Shown here: positions 27,147 to 35,637 of the stretch, in pieces
Layout of the letters: every line of letters begins with the position of its first letter
How positions within the stretch are numbered: the first letter of the stretch is position 1
Source of the DNA: Massilia sp. CFBP 13721
GTDB taxonomy: Bacteria; Pseudomonadota; Gammaproteobacteria; Burkholderiales; Burkholderiaceae_D
Direction: 5' to 3'
DNA: 64,000 bases
Assembly: GCF_014842025.1 (NCBI RefSeq)
Contig: NZ_JACYUY010000008.1
Span: 1-64,000 of the forward strand
Program-made: the position numbers and the translations under genes
Notes under the pieces: generated by a model
Told to the model about the DNA's origin: nothing
The model's database searches: none
The model's input: only the letters and a program-made list of their open reading frames with translations

Positions 27147-27451
27147 TTGATCGACTCGCAGACCAGGTCCATGAAGCGCCTGTCGGCGTTGCGCAGCGGC
27201 GGCGATTTGATCTCGTATGTGGTATCGCCGTGCACCAACTGCATCGCAGCGGTAATCTCAGGTCGGTGCCACATGCAGACCGATGCGCGCAGCACCGACA
27301 CATCGGCGCCAGCGCGCAGAGTCTCCAGGCCGCGCAGATGGCGAACGTCAGCCCAGAACACGCCAAGGTCGACCCATTCGGCCGTTGGCTGGCCGATCGA
27401 ATCAGCGCCCTGAACCCGTTCGCGGATGATGACGCGGTCGTTGAGCCTCAT
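27143..27451 (-). CDS. Head-tail adaptor (SPP1 gp16-like)
   Basis: A 102-residue beta-barrel protein beginning RLNDRVIIRERV and containing GQPTAEWVDLGVFWADVR, the signature of phage head-tail joining proteins. It docks on the connector ring. Overlaps its neighbours by 4 nt on each side. Confidence 0.85.
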   Translation of the reverse strand: MRLNDRVIIRERVQGADSIGQPTAEWVDLGVFWADVRHLRGLETLRAGADVSVLRASVCMWHRPEITAAMQLVHGDTTYEIKSPPLRNADRRFMDLVCESIK

Positions 27452-27993
27452 GCGTACACCCGGCAGCCGTCGAGCAGGCGCGGCAAATATTCCATCTTCA
27501 TATTCCCCGTCTGGCCGAACTGCATGGCGATTTTTCCGAGGATATAGCCCTGAATGGCGGCCGGCACCGTGGTGTGATCAGGCCCGTAGCCGACCGTGTA
27601 TTGCACCTGCACCGCGTTGATGCGCGCCATGGTTGCCGGCCAGGCTGCCCCGGGCGCCGGCACGATGTAGCTTGGCTCGCTTTCGTCGTCGGTCATGTAA
27701 TCCTGCGGGTCGAGAGTCTGCAACTGGCCGTCGACGTCGTAGAACTTCACGTGTTGGACAGCGAGCAGCGGCGGCCGAGGCAACTGGATCGCTTGTGGGA
27801 ACCGGTCCAGCGTCACGCGCCAGGTCTGCTCGACCAGCGCGCGCTGGGTTTCAAATTCGGCCTCGTCCGTGTAGGTTTTGATCGCCAGCGTCAGCTCGGC
27901 GTCGGCCGCCGCGCCATCCTGCCGCGCCGCGGTGCGCGCAGCATCGAGCGACACCGCCAGCGCTGCCGGCGGCGTGATCAGTCTTGCGGTCAT
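27448..27993 (-). CDS. Head-tail connector (gp6-like)
   Basis: A 181-residue protein with an N-terminal helical part (ALAVSLDAARTAARQD, DAELTLAIKTYTDEAE) and a beta insertion, matching HK97 gp6-type connectors that form a ring below the portal. ATG at 27993 overlaps the stop of the repeat protein gene. Confidence 0.85.
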   Translation of the reverse strand: MTARLITPPAALAVSLDAARTAARQDGAAADAELTLAIKTYTDEAEFETQRALVEQTWRVTLDRFPQAIQLPRPPLLAVQHVKFYDVDGQLQTLDPQDYMTDDESEPSYIVPAPGAAWPATMARINAVQVQYTVGYGPDHTTVPAAIQGYILGKIAMQFGQTGNMKMEYLPRLLDGCRVYA

Positions 27994-28790
27994 CGAATGT
28001 TCCTTTGAATTGCTGCTGGTCGAGACTGGTGCTCGCTGCGCTGCGGGATATAGCCGGGCCCAGCCGGCGCTCGCGCGAACACGCCGCCACCAGTTGCCGT
28101 CGCGGCGCCGACGCGTGCGTACGCCGCCACGCCCAGCGGCGACGCCGTTGCCGGGATGGCGATGGTGCCAGCGGCGATGACCGCACCGACCGAGCCGAAG
28201 GCGGCGACGCCAGCCGGAGCACAACCGGCACCGCCTGATCCCGCCGCCGCGCCGACGCCTGCCGACGCGCCGACGCCTACCGGTGCCGCAGTGCCAGGGA
28301 TGCTGCTGCCAGCGGATGCGCTTGCGGTACCGACCGAAGCCGACGCCGCCACACCCAGGGGAGCCGCACGCGCGCCGGCCGATGCCGAGGCCACGCCGAC
28401 TGCAGCGGCAGCTGACACGCCAGCAGGCGCCGCCGTTGATGCGCTACCACCTGTTGCAGTGGCGGCGCCGACTTGGGCGAGCGCGCCGACACCGGCTGGA
28501 GTCGCAGTTGCGCCAGCTGATGCACCTGGTGTTCCGACCAATGCGGACGCTGCCACCCCCGACGGGGAAGCGATGGATGCGCTGCCGCCGGCCGCCGTGG
28601 CAGCGCCGACAGATGCCGACGCAAACACACCAGCAGGAGCGGCAGCAGCGCCGCCAGATGCCTCCAGTGCGCTGACGCTGGCATATGCAGTTACACCGGC
28701 CGGGTTTGCTACCCCATCGAGACCGATTACAACCGGCGCCCCATTAAAATACGCGCTCGGCGCGTAGGCGTTTGGCGAGAATCCTTGCAT
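27990..28790 (-). CDS. Ala/Gly/Ser/Val-rich repeat protein in head module
   Basis: A 266-residue low-complexity protein. After 30 ordinary residues (QGFSPNAYAPSAYFNGAP) it consists of about nine repeats of 22-26 residues on the pattern P-x-GV-x-A-x-A-x-VG-x-A-x-A-x-GG. It ends in a short charged tail. Val, Ala and Gly alternate as in beta-solenoid or fibrous assemblies. It lies between the fibre-like protein and the connector, so a virion surface or decoration role is plausible. Function unknown. SD-like AAGGATG precedes the ATG. Confidence 0.75.
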   Translation of the reverse strand: MQGFSPNAYAPSAYFNGAPVVIGLDGVANPAGVTAYASVSALEASGGAAAAPAGVFASASVGAATAAGGSASIASPSGVAASALVGTPGASAGATATPAGVGALAQVGAATATGGSASTAAPAGVSAAAAVGVASASAGARAAPLGVAASASVGTASASAGSSIPGTAAPVGVGASAGVGAAAGSGGAGCAPAGVAAFGSVGAVIAAGTIAIPATASPLGVAAYARVGAATATGGGVFARAPAGPGYIPQRSEHQSRPAAIQRNIR

Positions 28791-28799
28791 CTCACATCC

Positions 28800-31403
28800 T
28801 TATGTCAGGCCAACACCCATTGGATGATAGAGATTCGCGCCTGCATCCGCTGCGAGGTAGAACGCCGGGTAAAGAGCGGCAGTGCTACCACTCCCATAGT
28901 TATGGATCACCGACCAGGTCACGCCGTCAGCGCTGGTTTCCAACGTCAACACACCATTTTTCCTGCGGACGCCGTAGTGGTTCCCGACAATTCCATTCGG
29001 GCCACCTGTGGCAGCGCCGCCGGCGATGATCGTTATTGGCGCGGTATTTTCGTAGGTGATAAAGCCAGCTGCGATTGGCGAACCGATCGTGTTGTCCAGC
29101 GCCAGACCGAAGTTCACGTAAATGCCCTGCAACCCAGAGGGATGCTGACAGTAGATAAAGCCGTCACTATTGGCGGCGATTTTCTGTGTGCTCGACCGCC
29201 CGTAGGTGTTGTAGCCCCCCGTCGGGTAGCCGCGCTGTGTGGTCGTCCACACGTTGCTGCCGTCGTTGGTGATCGTGCTATTTCCGAGGGTGTACGCAAT
29301 TGGTGATGCTGCACCCGCGACGTTATTGACGATCGCTTGTCCTGCAAAATTTGCCAGCATATTCCCTGAAAGGTCCCGCGCGTTGCCTCCGGTGCCGGGT
29401 TGGGTGTATGCCCCGGTACGGGCAGCTTCGCCAGCGACGAACGCAGGCGTAACGGTCACGTCGATGTAGATGCCGCTGACTGCCACTGCCGTGGACGTGT
29501 GGCCTGCTATCAGGAACGCGCTGGCAGCCGGAACATAAGCCTCACCCATATTCTCCGACATGGTGAAGCGCACAACAGTCGGCGAGCCATTCGCAACCGC
29601 GGCGCTTATGACGGTCGGCGGCGTGGTATCCGCCACCGCGGAAACGCCGTCGCCGGACACCTGCGTGAAGGTTCCCGAAGTAGCTACCGCACCACCGCTG
29701 GGGAGATAGCCGCTCAGGTTCAGGCGAGGAATCGTCGACGCGGTGGCGAACGTGGCCGATCCGCCGGAATGGGTGATGTTCGCTGCGTTGATGCTGCCGA
29801 TAGTTCCGTTCGTATTCGCCAGCAGGTTGGTGATGTTTTCGAGGGAAACGCCGCTGGCGATCAGCGAGTTAATCACCGCACCGCCGCTTGTTTCCAGCAG
29901 CACGGATCCATTCGCAGCCCCCGCGCGTTTCACACGGCTGTCAGTAATTCGCACTTCCTTGACGGTGCCGCCTACCATCTGGAAATGCTTCGTGACGAAA
30001 TTGCTGGTCGCATCGACTGCGTTGTAGCCAATGATCCAGAGCGACTCAAGATTGACGCCGTTGCCGTCGATCAGGATGGTCGGCATTGAGGCGTTGAACG
30101 CCCGGCGCTTCAGCGCCCGGATAACGACGTGCTGTGCGCTGGAGCGAATCCGAATGACGCATGCGCCGGTCACATCGACCTCGATGTCATCCAACAGGAT
30201 ATTTTGAATATTGCCGATACCCGCAACACCTGTCAGGTCGTTCTCAACTTGCCGGTTGTCCAGCAAGATGGCATGACCAAAATTCGTTTTCCCTTTGATA
30301 TTGCTGTAGACAGCATGGTCGATAGGATTGACTCCGGACATGACCCGGATGCCGTAGGTTGCGGCATTGTCAAGCATCACATCGCGCACGGTGATGTGGC
30401 TCATTGACCCATTAGCGCCGACGTAGAACGGGTAGGTAAACCCTGGAGTCCACGCCCACACATCGTCAGGGCTGGTCGAAATCGGATCGTCCGATGTATT
30501 GGCGACGATATTCTCCAGCAGGAACCTGTGACAGTTACCGCCAACGTTGATGCCGTCATTGTTGACGACGTAGCCTGGACCGACGTCCACCCGAACGTTG
30601 CGCACCGTGCCGTCGGTACAATTGAGGAAGTGACAGGCGTAACTCGGGCTGTTGTACAGCAGATGATCTTCCACCAAGATGCGACTTACGCCATAGAAGC
30701 GCATGTTGCAATTCAGGCCGACCGTCCCATTACCTTTGTCGTTTTTGTCCCCGTTCTGATCGCCACGATTAACGCCGCGGTTGCCGTTGGTCGAGCCGCC
30801 CGTGATCTTGATATCGTGATCGATCCTACTGGCCGGATTGAAGGAACGGTTGTAGTTTTCGAGCAGCGTCTTGTTCGATCCCGTCTTCAGCTTAAGGTCA
30901 CAGCCTGGAAGAATATCGAGATGTGTAGTGCTGCGTATGCGCAGGCCTGCCGCGAGGTACAGGCCGTCGACCACAACACGAATCGGACCGTCTACCGCTT
31001 TGTCAAATACCGCCTGAATGGCCGCCGTGTTGTCGGTCCCGTCGACCGCTGCCGTTGTGTCCGATACAGCCCCCATCTTGCTCAAGTAGAACACGCGCGC
31101 CGATGAGCCGCGATCGATTGCGTTCGCGTCCATTGTGGCAAACACGGTTTTCGTGCCGGCACCGAAATTGACCTTTGCGCCGCCATTCGAGCTATGCAAT
31201 ACCGTGTCGCGCGAGAACGTGGTCGCCGACAGGATCGTGCAGAGGGACAGCTCCCAATCGCTGCCAGCTTCGTCCTCGATCATCATTGCTACCTGGCGGC
31301 CGACAGCGATATCCGACAGCGGACGGCAGCGGGCGGCGGCGCCGGCCGAAACGGTAATGCTCCCGGTGCCCGTCGTGGTGGTCGTGGTCTTTATGCGGTT
31401 CAT
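28800..31403 (-). CDS. Beta-helix fibre/spike-like structural protein
   Basis: An 867-residue modular protein. Residues 1-100 form a virion-attachment-type domain (Thr-rich start, SDWELSLC, SSNGGAKVNFGAGTKTVF). A right-handed beta-helix of pectate-lyase type follows (about 110-560). It has a signature AAIQAVFDKAV entry helix and many Asn/Gly-rich rungs such as NVGGNCHRFLLENI. A bacterial Ig-like domain begins DTTPPTVISAAV (about 600-700), and the C-terminus is lectin-like. Polysaccharide binding or cleavage is likely; no catalytic residues can be named. Its place among head genes suggests a head-bound fibre. Confidence 0.75.
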   Translation of the reverse strand: MNRIKTTTTTTGTGSITVSAGAAARCRPLSDIAVGRQVAMMIEDEAGSDWELSLCTILSATTFSRDTVLHSSNGGAKVNFGAGTKTVFATMDANAIDRGSSARVFYLSKMGAVSDTTAAVDGTDNTAAIQAVFDKAVDGPIRVVVDGLYLAAGLRIRSTTHLDILPGCDLKLKTGSNKTLLENYNRSFNPASRIDHDIKITGGSTNGNRGVNRGDQNGDKNDKGNGTVGLNCNMRFYGVSRILVEDHLLYNSPSYACHFLNCTDGTVRNVRVDVGPGYVVNNDGINVGGNCHRFLLENIVANTSDDPISTSPDDVWAWTPGFTYPFYVGANGSMSHITVRDVMLDNAATYGIRVMSGVNPIDHAVYSNIKGKTNFGHAILLDNRQVENDLTGVAGIGNIQNILLDDIEVDVTGACVIRIRSSAQHVVIRALKRRAFNASMPTILIDGNGVNLESLWIIGYNAVDATSNFVTKHFQMVGGTVKEVRITDSRVKRAGAANGSVLLETSGGAVINSLIASGVSLENITNLLANTNGTIGSINAANITHSGGSATFATASTIPRLNLSGYLPSGGAVATSGTFTQVSGDGVSAVADTTPPTVISAAVANGSPTVVRFTMSENMGEAYVPAASAFLIAGHTSTAVAVSGIYIDVTVTPAFVAGEAARTGAYTQPGTGGNARDLSGNMLANFAGQAIVNNVAGAASPIAYTLGNSTITNDGSNVWTTTQRGYPTGGYNTYGRSSTQKIAANSDGFIYCQHPSGLQGIYVNFGLALDNTIGSPIAAGFITYENTAPITIIAGGAATGGPNGIVGNHYGVRRKNGVLTLETSADGVTWSVIHNYGSGSTAALYPAFYLAADAGANLYHPMGVGLT

Positions 31404-31432
31404 GCAGCGATGGCCTTTTGATGATGGATGCG

Positions 31433-31849
31433 TTAGGCGATCCGGATGACGGCGGTTGCCGCAACTGGGGCGGGCAAGGTCACACCGAATGTGCCGTTGG
31501 TCGATGTGACGTCGGCGCCGAAGTCCAGCACCGCCTTGACCTTGTTGCCGTTCGTGGTATCGACGATGGCCATGCCGCGCGCGGTGATGGTGGAATTCGG
31601 CCAGGACGGGTCGGCGAAGTCCATGATCGCGACGTCGCCGTCGAGCGATTGGGCGATGCCAGTCAGGACCTGGCCGCCGGCCGTGTAGCCGGGACCGGTC
31701 ACTTCGCCCGCGGCGGAATACGTGGTCGTGGCCTTGCTCAGCGCGGCCGCGCTGGTGTACAGCACGGCCTTGTAGACGTTGCCCGGCGGGCAGCCGGCGA
31801 TGAGCGCGTCCAGCTTCGCCTGGTTCGGGAATGCGGCGGTAATGGCCAT
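31433..31849 (-). CDS. Phage structural (head decoration-like) protein
   Basis: A 138-residue beta-rich protein (AITAAFPNQAKLDALIAG; ARGMAIVDTTNGNKVKAVLDF). It lies between the capsid gene with its small followers and the fibre-like gene. Its size and place suit a decoration or fibre-attachment protein; the family is not certain. Confidence 0.6.
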   Translation of the reverse strand: MAITAAFPNQAKLDALIAGCPPGNVYKAVLYTSAAALSKATTTYSAAGEVTGPGYTAGGQVLTGIAQSLDGDVAIMDFADPSWPNSTITARGMAIVDTTNGNKVKAVLDFGADVTSTNGTFGVTLPAPVAATAVIRIA

Positions 31850-31859
31850 GTGGTCCTCG

Positions 31860-32039
31860 TTATTTCTGGTTCAGCCGTGCGCAGATCAGCGCGACCAGCT
31901 GGTCATCGGTGCGGCCGGCGACATCCTCCAGGTAGAGGACGACGCGGCCGCGGGTGGTTTGTACCGGGAAGCACAGGGCTTCCGGGTCAGCAGCCCACGC
32001 GCGCAACTTCGTGAGCAGCGCGGTGGTGGCCGGGCCCAT
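31860..32039 (-). CDS. Small hypothetical protein in head module
   Basis: A 59-residue protein (GPATTALLTKLRAWAADPE, ending CARLNQK). It starts 3 nt after the stop of the preceding small gene and ends 10 nt before the next gene. Clear operon packing supports it; function unknown. Confidence 0.65.
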   Translation of the reverse strand: MGPATTALLTKLRAWAADPEALCFPVQTTRGRVVLYLEDVAGRTDDQLVALICARLNQK

Positions 32040-32042
32040 GGG

Positions 32043-32201
32043 TTACTTCAGCGATTCGGCGTACTCGACCGCAGCTGGGTCGGCGTCGACCTTGCCTGCG
32101 AGTGACTTCGCTTCAGCAGGATCGATCTCGATCACGTCATTGCAATTTCCATGGGCGCCGTCAACCAGGACGCGCACTTTCACTTTTTTGGTTTCTGCCA
32201 T
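32043..32201 (-). CDS. Small conserved phage protein after capsid gene
   Basis: A 52-residue protein (AETKKVKVRVLVDGAHGNCN; ends YAESLK) with a beta-hairpin-like start, of a kind often found directly behind HK97 capsid genes. The ATG at 32201 was preferred to one 30 nt upstream because the extension is not protein-like. Confidence 0.7.
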   Translation of the reverse strand: MAETKKVKVRVLVDGAHGNCNDVIEIDPAEAKSLAGKVDADPAAVEYAESLK

Positions 32202-32252
32202 TTTTGTATCTCCGGTGGTGGCAGCCAGCACTTGGCTGGCCGCGGTTGGTTT

Positions 32253-33452
32253 TTACGAAGCGCTGTTCTGGTACAGGCGCACCGCGGCGGTATCGAGCAG
32301 GTTGCCGCCGGAACGGGTCCAGCCGCAGAAGCCGACCTGGCCCTTCAGGGCGAAGGCCGAGTCGTCGAAGCGGCGCATGGTGGTCGAGTTGGCGACATCG
32401 CGGATGGTGTACTGCGACAGGTCACCGAAGGCGATCGACTTGGCGTTTGCAGCCATGACGGGCACGTCGTCGTTGATCGCGATTGGTTTGCCGAGCAGCA
32501 GGTCCGGTGCGCCCTCGACAACCGCCGGGATCCAGATCGGACGGCCGACGGTATCGACCAGCTTCGACAGCGACGCCACGCTCAGGTCGTTCATCATCCA
32601 ACGGGCGCTGCCGCGGTACGCACGGTTGACCGAGTGCTTGACGTCGACGAGGTCGCCGTAGGTGACGGTGCTGGCCTGGCCAGTGGCGCCGATCTTGCCG
32701 ACGGTCGAAGCCGGAATGAGGCCCAGCGGCTGGCCAGTGCCGGTGCCGACGGTCTGGTGCATATTCTGGATGCGGGCGATGCGGGTCGCCAGGCGGTTCA
32801 CGACGAATGCGACGACGTCGATTGCGCTATCCTGGATCAGTTCCAGCGGCAGCGCGATCTGCTTTGACGAATACTTGAACACCGGCAGGCCGAGGGTGTT
32901 GAAGGTGATGTCGCCGTTGCCAGCACTGCCATTTTCGGCCACGATCTCGCCGATTTCGCTCGTACCATCGCTGGTCGGGAAGTTCATCGCGTGACCGGTC
33001 TCGGTGGTCAGCACGGTGGCGACGTCGCGCATGCCGCCGAACGCCTTGAGGCGGTCGATGACCATCTTCGCGACTTCTGCCGGCACCGTATAGCCGCCCT
33101 CAGCCGGGGTCGTGGTCGACATCGCATTGCGGATCGCCGCTGCCTGCTCCGCGTTGACGTTCTGGCCGTGGCGCATGTACAGCGCGACGGCGACCAGGGC
33201 GCTGATTTCGACGTCGCCGCCTGCTGCCTGCGGCTTGGTGCGGGTCACGTCGTTGAAGAACTTCTCGGCTTCCAGCTCGCGCATGGTTTCGAGGTTCTTG
33301 ATCTGGGCTTTTGCGCCGTTGATCTCGCTGGCAAAGTTGTCGAACTTCGCCTGGTCTTCGGCGGCCCAGACCTGGTCCCCCTTATCGGCGATCAGCTGGT
33401 TGGCTTGGGCTGCGAGGTTGGAAATCTTCTCGCGCAGTTGCTGGATGGTCAT
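32253..33452 (-). CDS. Major capsid protein, HK97 fold
   Basis: A 399-residue capsid precursor. The first about 95 residues are a coiled-coil scaffold-like delta region (REKISNLAAQANQLIADKG). They are followed by the HK97 core starting near AMSTTTPAEGGYTVPAEV and including the spine helix and the GQPLGLI segment. The neighbouring ClpP-type protease probably removes the N-terminal part during maturation. A terminator just upstream makes this gene the head of its own subunit. Confidence 0.95.
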   Translation of the reverse strand: MTIQQLREKISNLAAQANQLIADKGDQVWAAEDQAKFDNFASEINGAKAQIKNLETMRELEAEKFFNDVTRTKPQAAGGDVEISALVAVALYMRHGQNVNAEQAAAIRNAMSTTTPAEGGYTVPAEVAKMVIDRLKAFGGMRDVATVLTTETGHAMNFPTSDGTSEIGEIVAENGSAGNGDITFNTLGLPVFKYSSKQIALPLELIQDSAIDVVAFVVNRLATRIARIQNMHQTVGTGTGQPLGLIPASTVGKIGATGQASTVTYGDLVDVKHSVNRAYRGSARWMMNDLSVASLSKLVDTVGRPIWIPAVVEGAPDLLLGKPIAINDDVPVMAANAKSIAFGDLSQYTIRDVANSTTMRRFDDSAFALKGQVGFCGWTRSGGNLLDTAAVRLYQNSAS

Positions 33453-33467
33453 GTATATCCTTGAAAT

Positions 33468-33491
33468 AAAAAGGGAGCCGCAGGGGCTCCC
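33468..33491 (-). terminator. Intrinsic terminator between protease and capsid genes
   Basis: GGGAGCC (33473-33479) pairs with GGCTCCC (33485-33491) around a 5-nt loop, with five T following on the minus strand. Confidence 0.8.
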
Positions 33492-33536
33492 AAAGGGGCG
33501 AGGCGTCCGGCCTCGGCGGGTGTAGCGCGAGAAGCG

Positions 33537-34340
33537 TTACGAGGTTGCTTGAATCAGTGCGAGGCGGTTTCGGTTCGCCTGAGCCATCGAATTGGCGATA
33601 GGGGCCGGCGCCGCAACGGGCACCAGAGCGACCTCAGCGTTGGGCGTCGCGACGGCTGGCGCAGCAGGCGTGACCGCTGGCTCGACCGGAGCCGGTGCAG
33701 CGGCGAGCACTGCTGGAGCCCTGGAATAGGCCGACAAGTTCCATGCGTTCGAAACGCCGCCTTCGCCTGCGATGCTGTCGATGAAGCCGTGCTCGAGCGC
33801 TTCGGCTGCCGTCATCCAGGTCTCGGCTTCCATCATGGCGATCACCTCCTCGGCCGGCTTCCCGGTCTTGGTGGTGTAGTCGTCCACGATCGACAGCTCG
33901 ACCTTCTCCATCAGATCGGCGGTGTCGCGCAGTGCGGTCTTGTCGCCGAAAGCTGCGCCCTGCGCGTTGTGGATCATGAAGAAGGCGCCTTTTTGCATGA
34001 CGACCTCGCTGCAGGCGACCGCGATGCTCGTCCCAGCGCTGGCGCACATGCTGACGATGTTGGCGATGGTCCTGCCAGGGAAGTTGCGGATCGCTGCGGC
34101 GATTTCCTTGCCTTCGAAGACACTGCCGCCAGGCGTGTTGAAATGGAAGTGGAGATCCTTGGTCGGGTCGGCCTGATCGATCGCGGCGACGATGTCCGCT
34201 GCGTTGGCCTCATACCCGGGTGCGATCACACCTCGGACGAAGATCGTTTGGCCGGCTGAATTCGTCACGAGGACGGCGCGCTTCCCGGCAACGATGGCGG
34301 TTGCCGCGTTGTCGAGGCAGAGTTGGAAAAATGGGTTCAT
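33537..34340 (-). CDS. Prohead maturation protease, ClpP (S14)-type
   Basis: A 267-residue serine protease that cleaves capsid precursors. The ClpP-type motifs are present: the substrate-binding strand NTPGGSVFEG, nucleophile Ser101 in MCASAGT and His124 in MIHNAQG. The C-terminal 70 residues are a Pro/Ala/Val-rich tail, probably trimmed. Overlaps the portal stop by 4 nt. Confidence 0.92.
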   Translation of the reverse strand: MNPFFQLCLDNAATAIVAGKRAVLVTNSAGQTIFVRGVIAPGYEANAADIVAAIDQADPTKDLHFHFNTPGGSVFEGKEIAAAIRNFPGRTIANIVSMCASAGTSIAVACSEVVMQKGAFFMIHNAQGAAFGDKTALRDTADLMEKVELSIVDDYTTKTGKPAEEVIAMMEAETWMTAAEALEHGFIDSIAGEGGVSNAWNLSAYSRAPAVLAAAPAPVEPAVTPAAPAVATPNAEVALVPVAAPAPIANSMAQANRNRLALIQATS

Positions 34341-35629
34341 TCAGCTGCCTTGTCGTCTTGCGAGTTGTTCGATTTTGCTGTTGCCGCGGCGCCGTCACGC
34401 GGCGCGCGGTAGACCTCGCTGCCGCCGGCGGTCGGCGGCATGCGCAGCCGGCGCCGGACTTCGTCCTGACTCATCCAGCCGTCGCCAGCACCAGGTCCGC
34501 CCAGTGCGGAGCGGAAGTACTCGCCCATCGCCTTCAGGTCGGTTTCGTACAGGGCATCGCGGTAGAACTCGACAAACCGCCCTGTGTTGCGCGGGTATAG
34601 CTTGCGGTTGAGTTCCTGCTCGATCTTGCGCAGCCAGGTATTGAGCGTGTCGCGCACGAAGCCGCGGCCCATCTGCTCCAAGCCGCTGCCCCAGCTGGTG
34701 GAGCCGGTGCTCTCGTTGATCATGAAGCCGGGCACGCCGAAGGCCCGGGCGATGTCCATTACCTGGAACTTGCGAGCTTCAAGCAGCTGCGCGTCTTCGG
34801 CGGAAAGGCTCAGCTCTTTTGCTGTCAGCCCCTCGGTCAGCACCAGCGGCAGTTTGTGTGCATTCGCCAGGCCGGAGTACCGATTGACGAACGCCGCCTG
34901 CAGTTGGGTGATCTGGTCCGGGCTCATCTTCGCGCCAGCCTGGAGGATCATCGACGGGTGCGCGCCGCCTTCGAAGAACTTGCCGCTGTATTCGTCCATC
35001 GCCAGCGCGTTGCCGATCGCCGTACGCGCGCCCGCCTGAATGCAGGACATCGACCGCATGGTCGAGTCGTCGAAGTTCAGGCCCGGGAAGTGCAGGATGT
35101 CGGACGGATCGAACCAGGTCGAAATCCCGTGGGACGGCAGGTTCACGTAGTAGCGGACACCCTCGCCCGGCGTGCGAATCGGCGAAACGCAGCCCCAAGG
35201 CAGCGGCAGGATCTCGCGCAGCGTGCCGTTCATGCGCCAGCGCAGCAGTGCGAAGGCATCGCCGCGCAGCGTCTGCGACATGCTGACGCCTTCCCACATC
35301 GAGGCTGCGGTGTACATCGGGCTGGGCTGCTCGTTGAGCAAGTACCACAGGTCGTTGCGCGGCATCCGCGCCGGGATCTCACCGCCATCCAGCGAATACT
35401 CGTGGATCGGGCAGCTGATAATCCCGCCGGCGATCTTGGCCACGCAGGCGGCTACCGCGGAGACGCGCATGGCCGAAGTGGCCGACACGGTCATTCCGGA
35501 CGGAGCAACGCCGAAGGACTCCATCACCTCCGGGCTGTATTGCGTCTGGTTTGAGACTTGCGGCTGCGCCGGCTCGGGCGATGCCTGTCGCCAGTGCTCG
35601 GTGGCGGCCAGAGCATCGAATATTTCCAT
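34337..35629 (-). CDS. Portal protein, HK97 family
   Basis: A 430-residue protein forming the dodecameric ring through which DNA passes. Family features include ATSAMRVSAVAACVAKIAGG near 45-65, the central DPSDILHFPG and GFVRDTLNTWLRKIEQELNR near the C-terminal third. ATG at 35629 fits the family; longer frames extend into terminase. Confidence 0.93.
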   Translation of the reverse strand: MEIFDALAATEHWRQASPEPAQPQVSNQTQYSPEVMESFGVAPSGMTVSATSAMRVSAVAACVAKIAGGIISCPIHEYSLDGGEIPARMPRNDLWYLLNEQPSPMYTAASMWEGVSMSQTLRGDAFALLRWRMNGTLREILPLPWGCVSPIRTPGEGVRYYVNLPSHGISTWFDPSDILHFPGLNFDDSTMRSMSCIQAGARTAIGNALAMDEYSGKFFEGGAHPSMILQAGAKMSPDQITQLQAAFVNRYSGLANAHKLPLVLTEGLTAKELSLSAEDAQLLEARKFQVMDIARAFGVPGFMINESTGSTSWGSGLEQMGRGFVRDTLNTWLRKIEQELNRKLYPRNTGRFVEFYRDALYETDLKAMGEYFRSALGGPGAGDGWMSQDEVRRRLRMPPTAGGSEVYRAPRDGAAATAKSNNSQDDKAAE

Positions 35630-35637
35630 GTGATTCC

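Noticed and set aside
27990..28790. Possible CRISPR-like or tandem DNA repeat array
   Set aside because: The periodicity is in the encoded protein and the DNA units vary in length and sequence; an open frame with operon overlaps runs through it.
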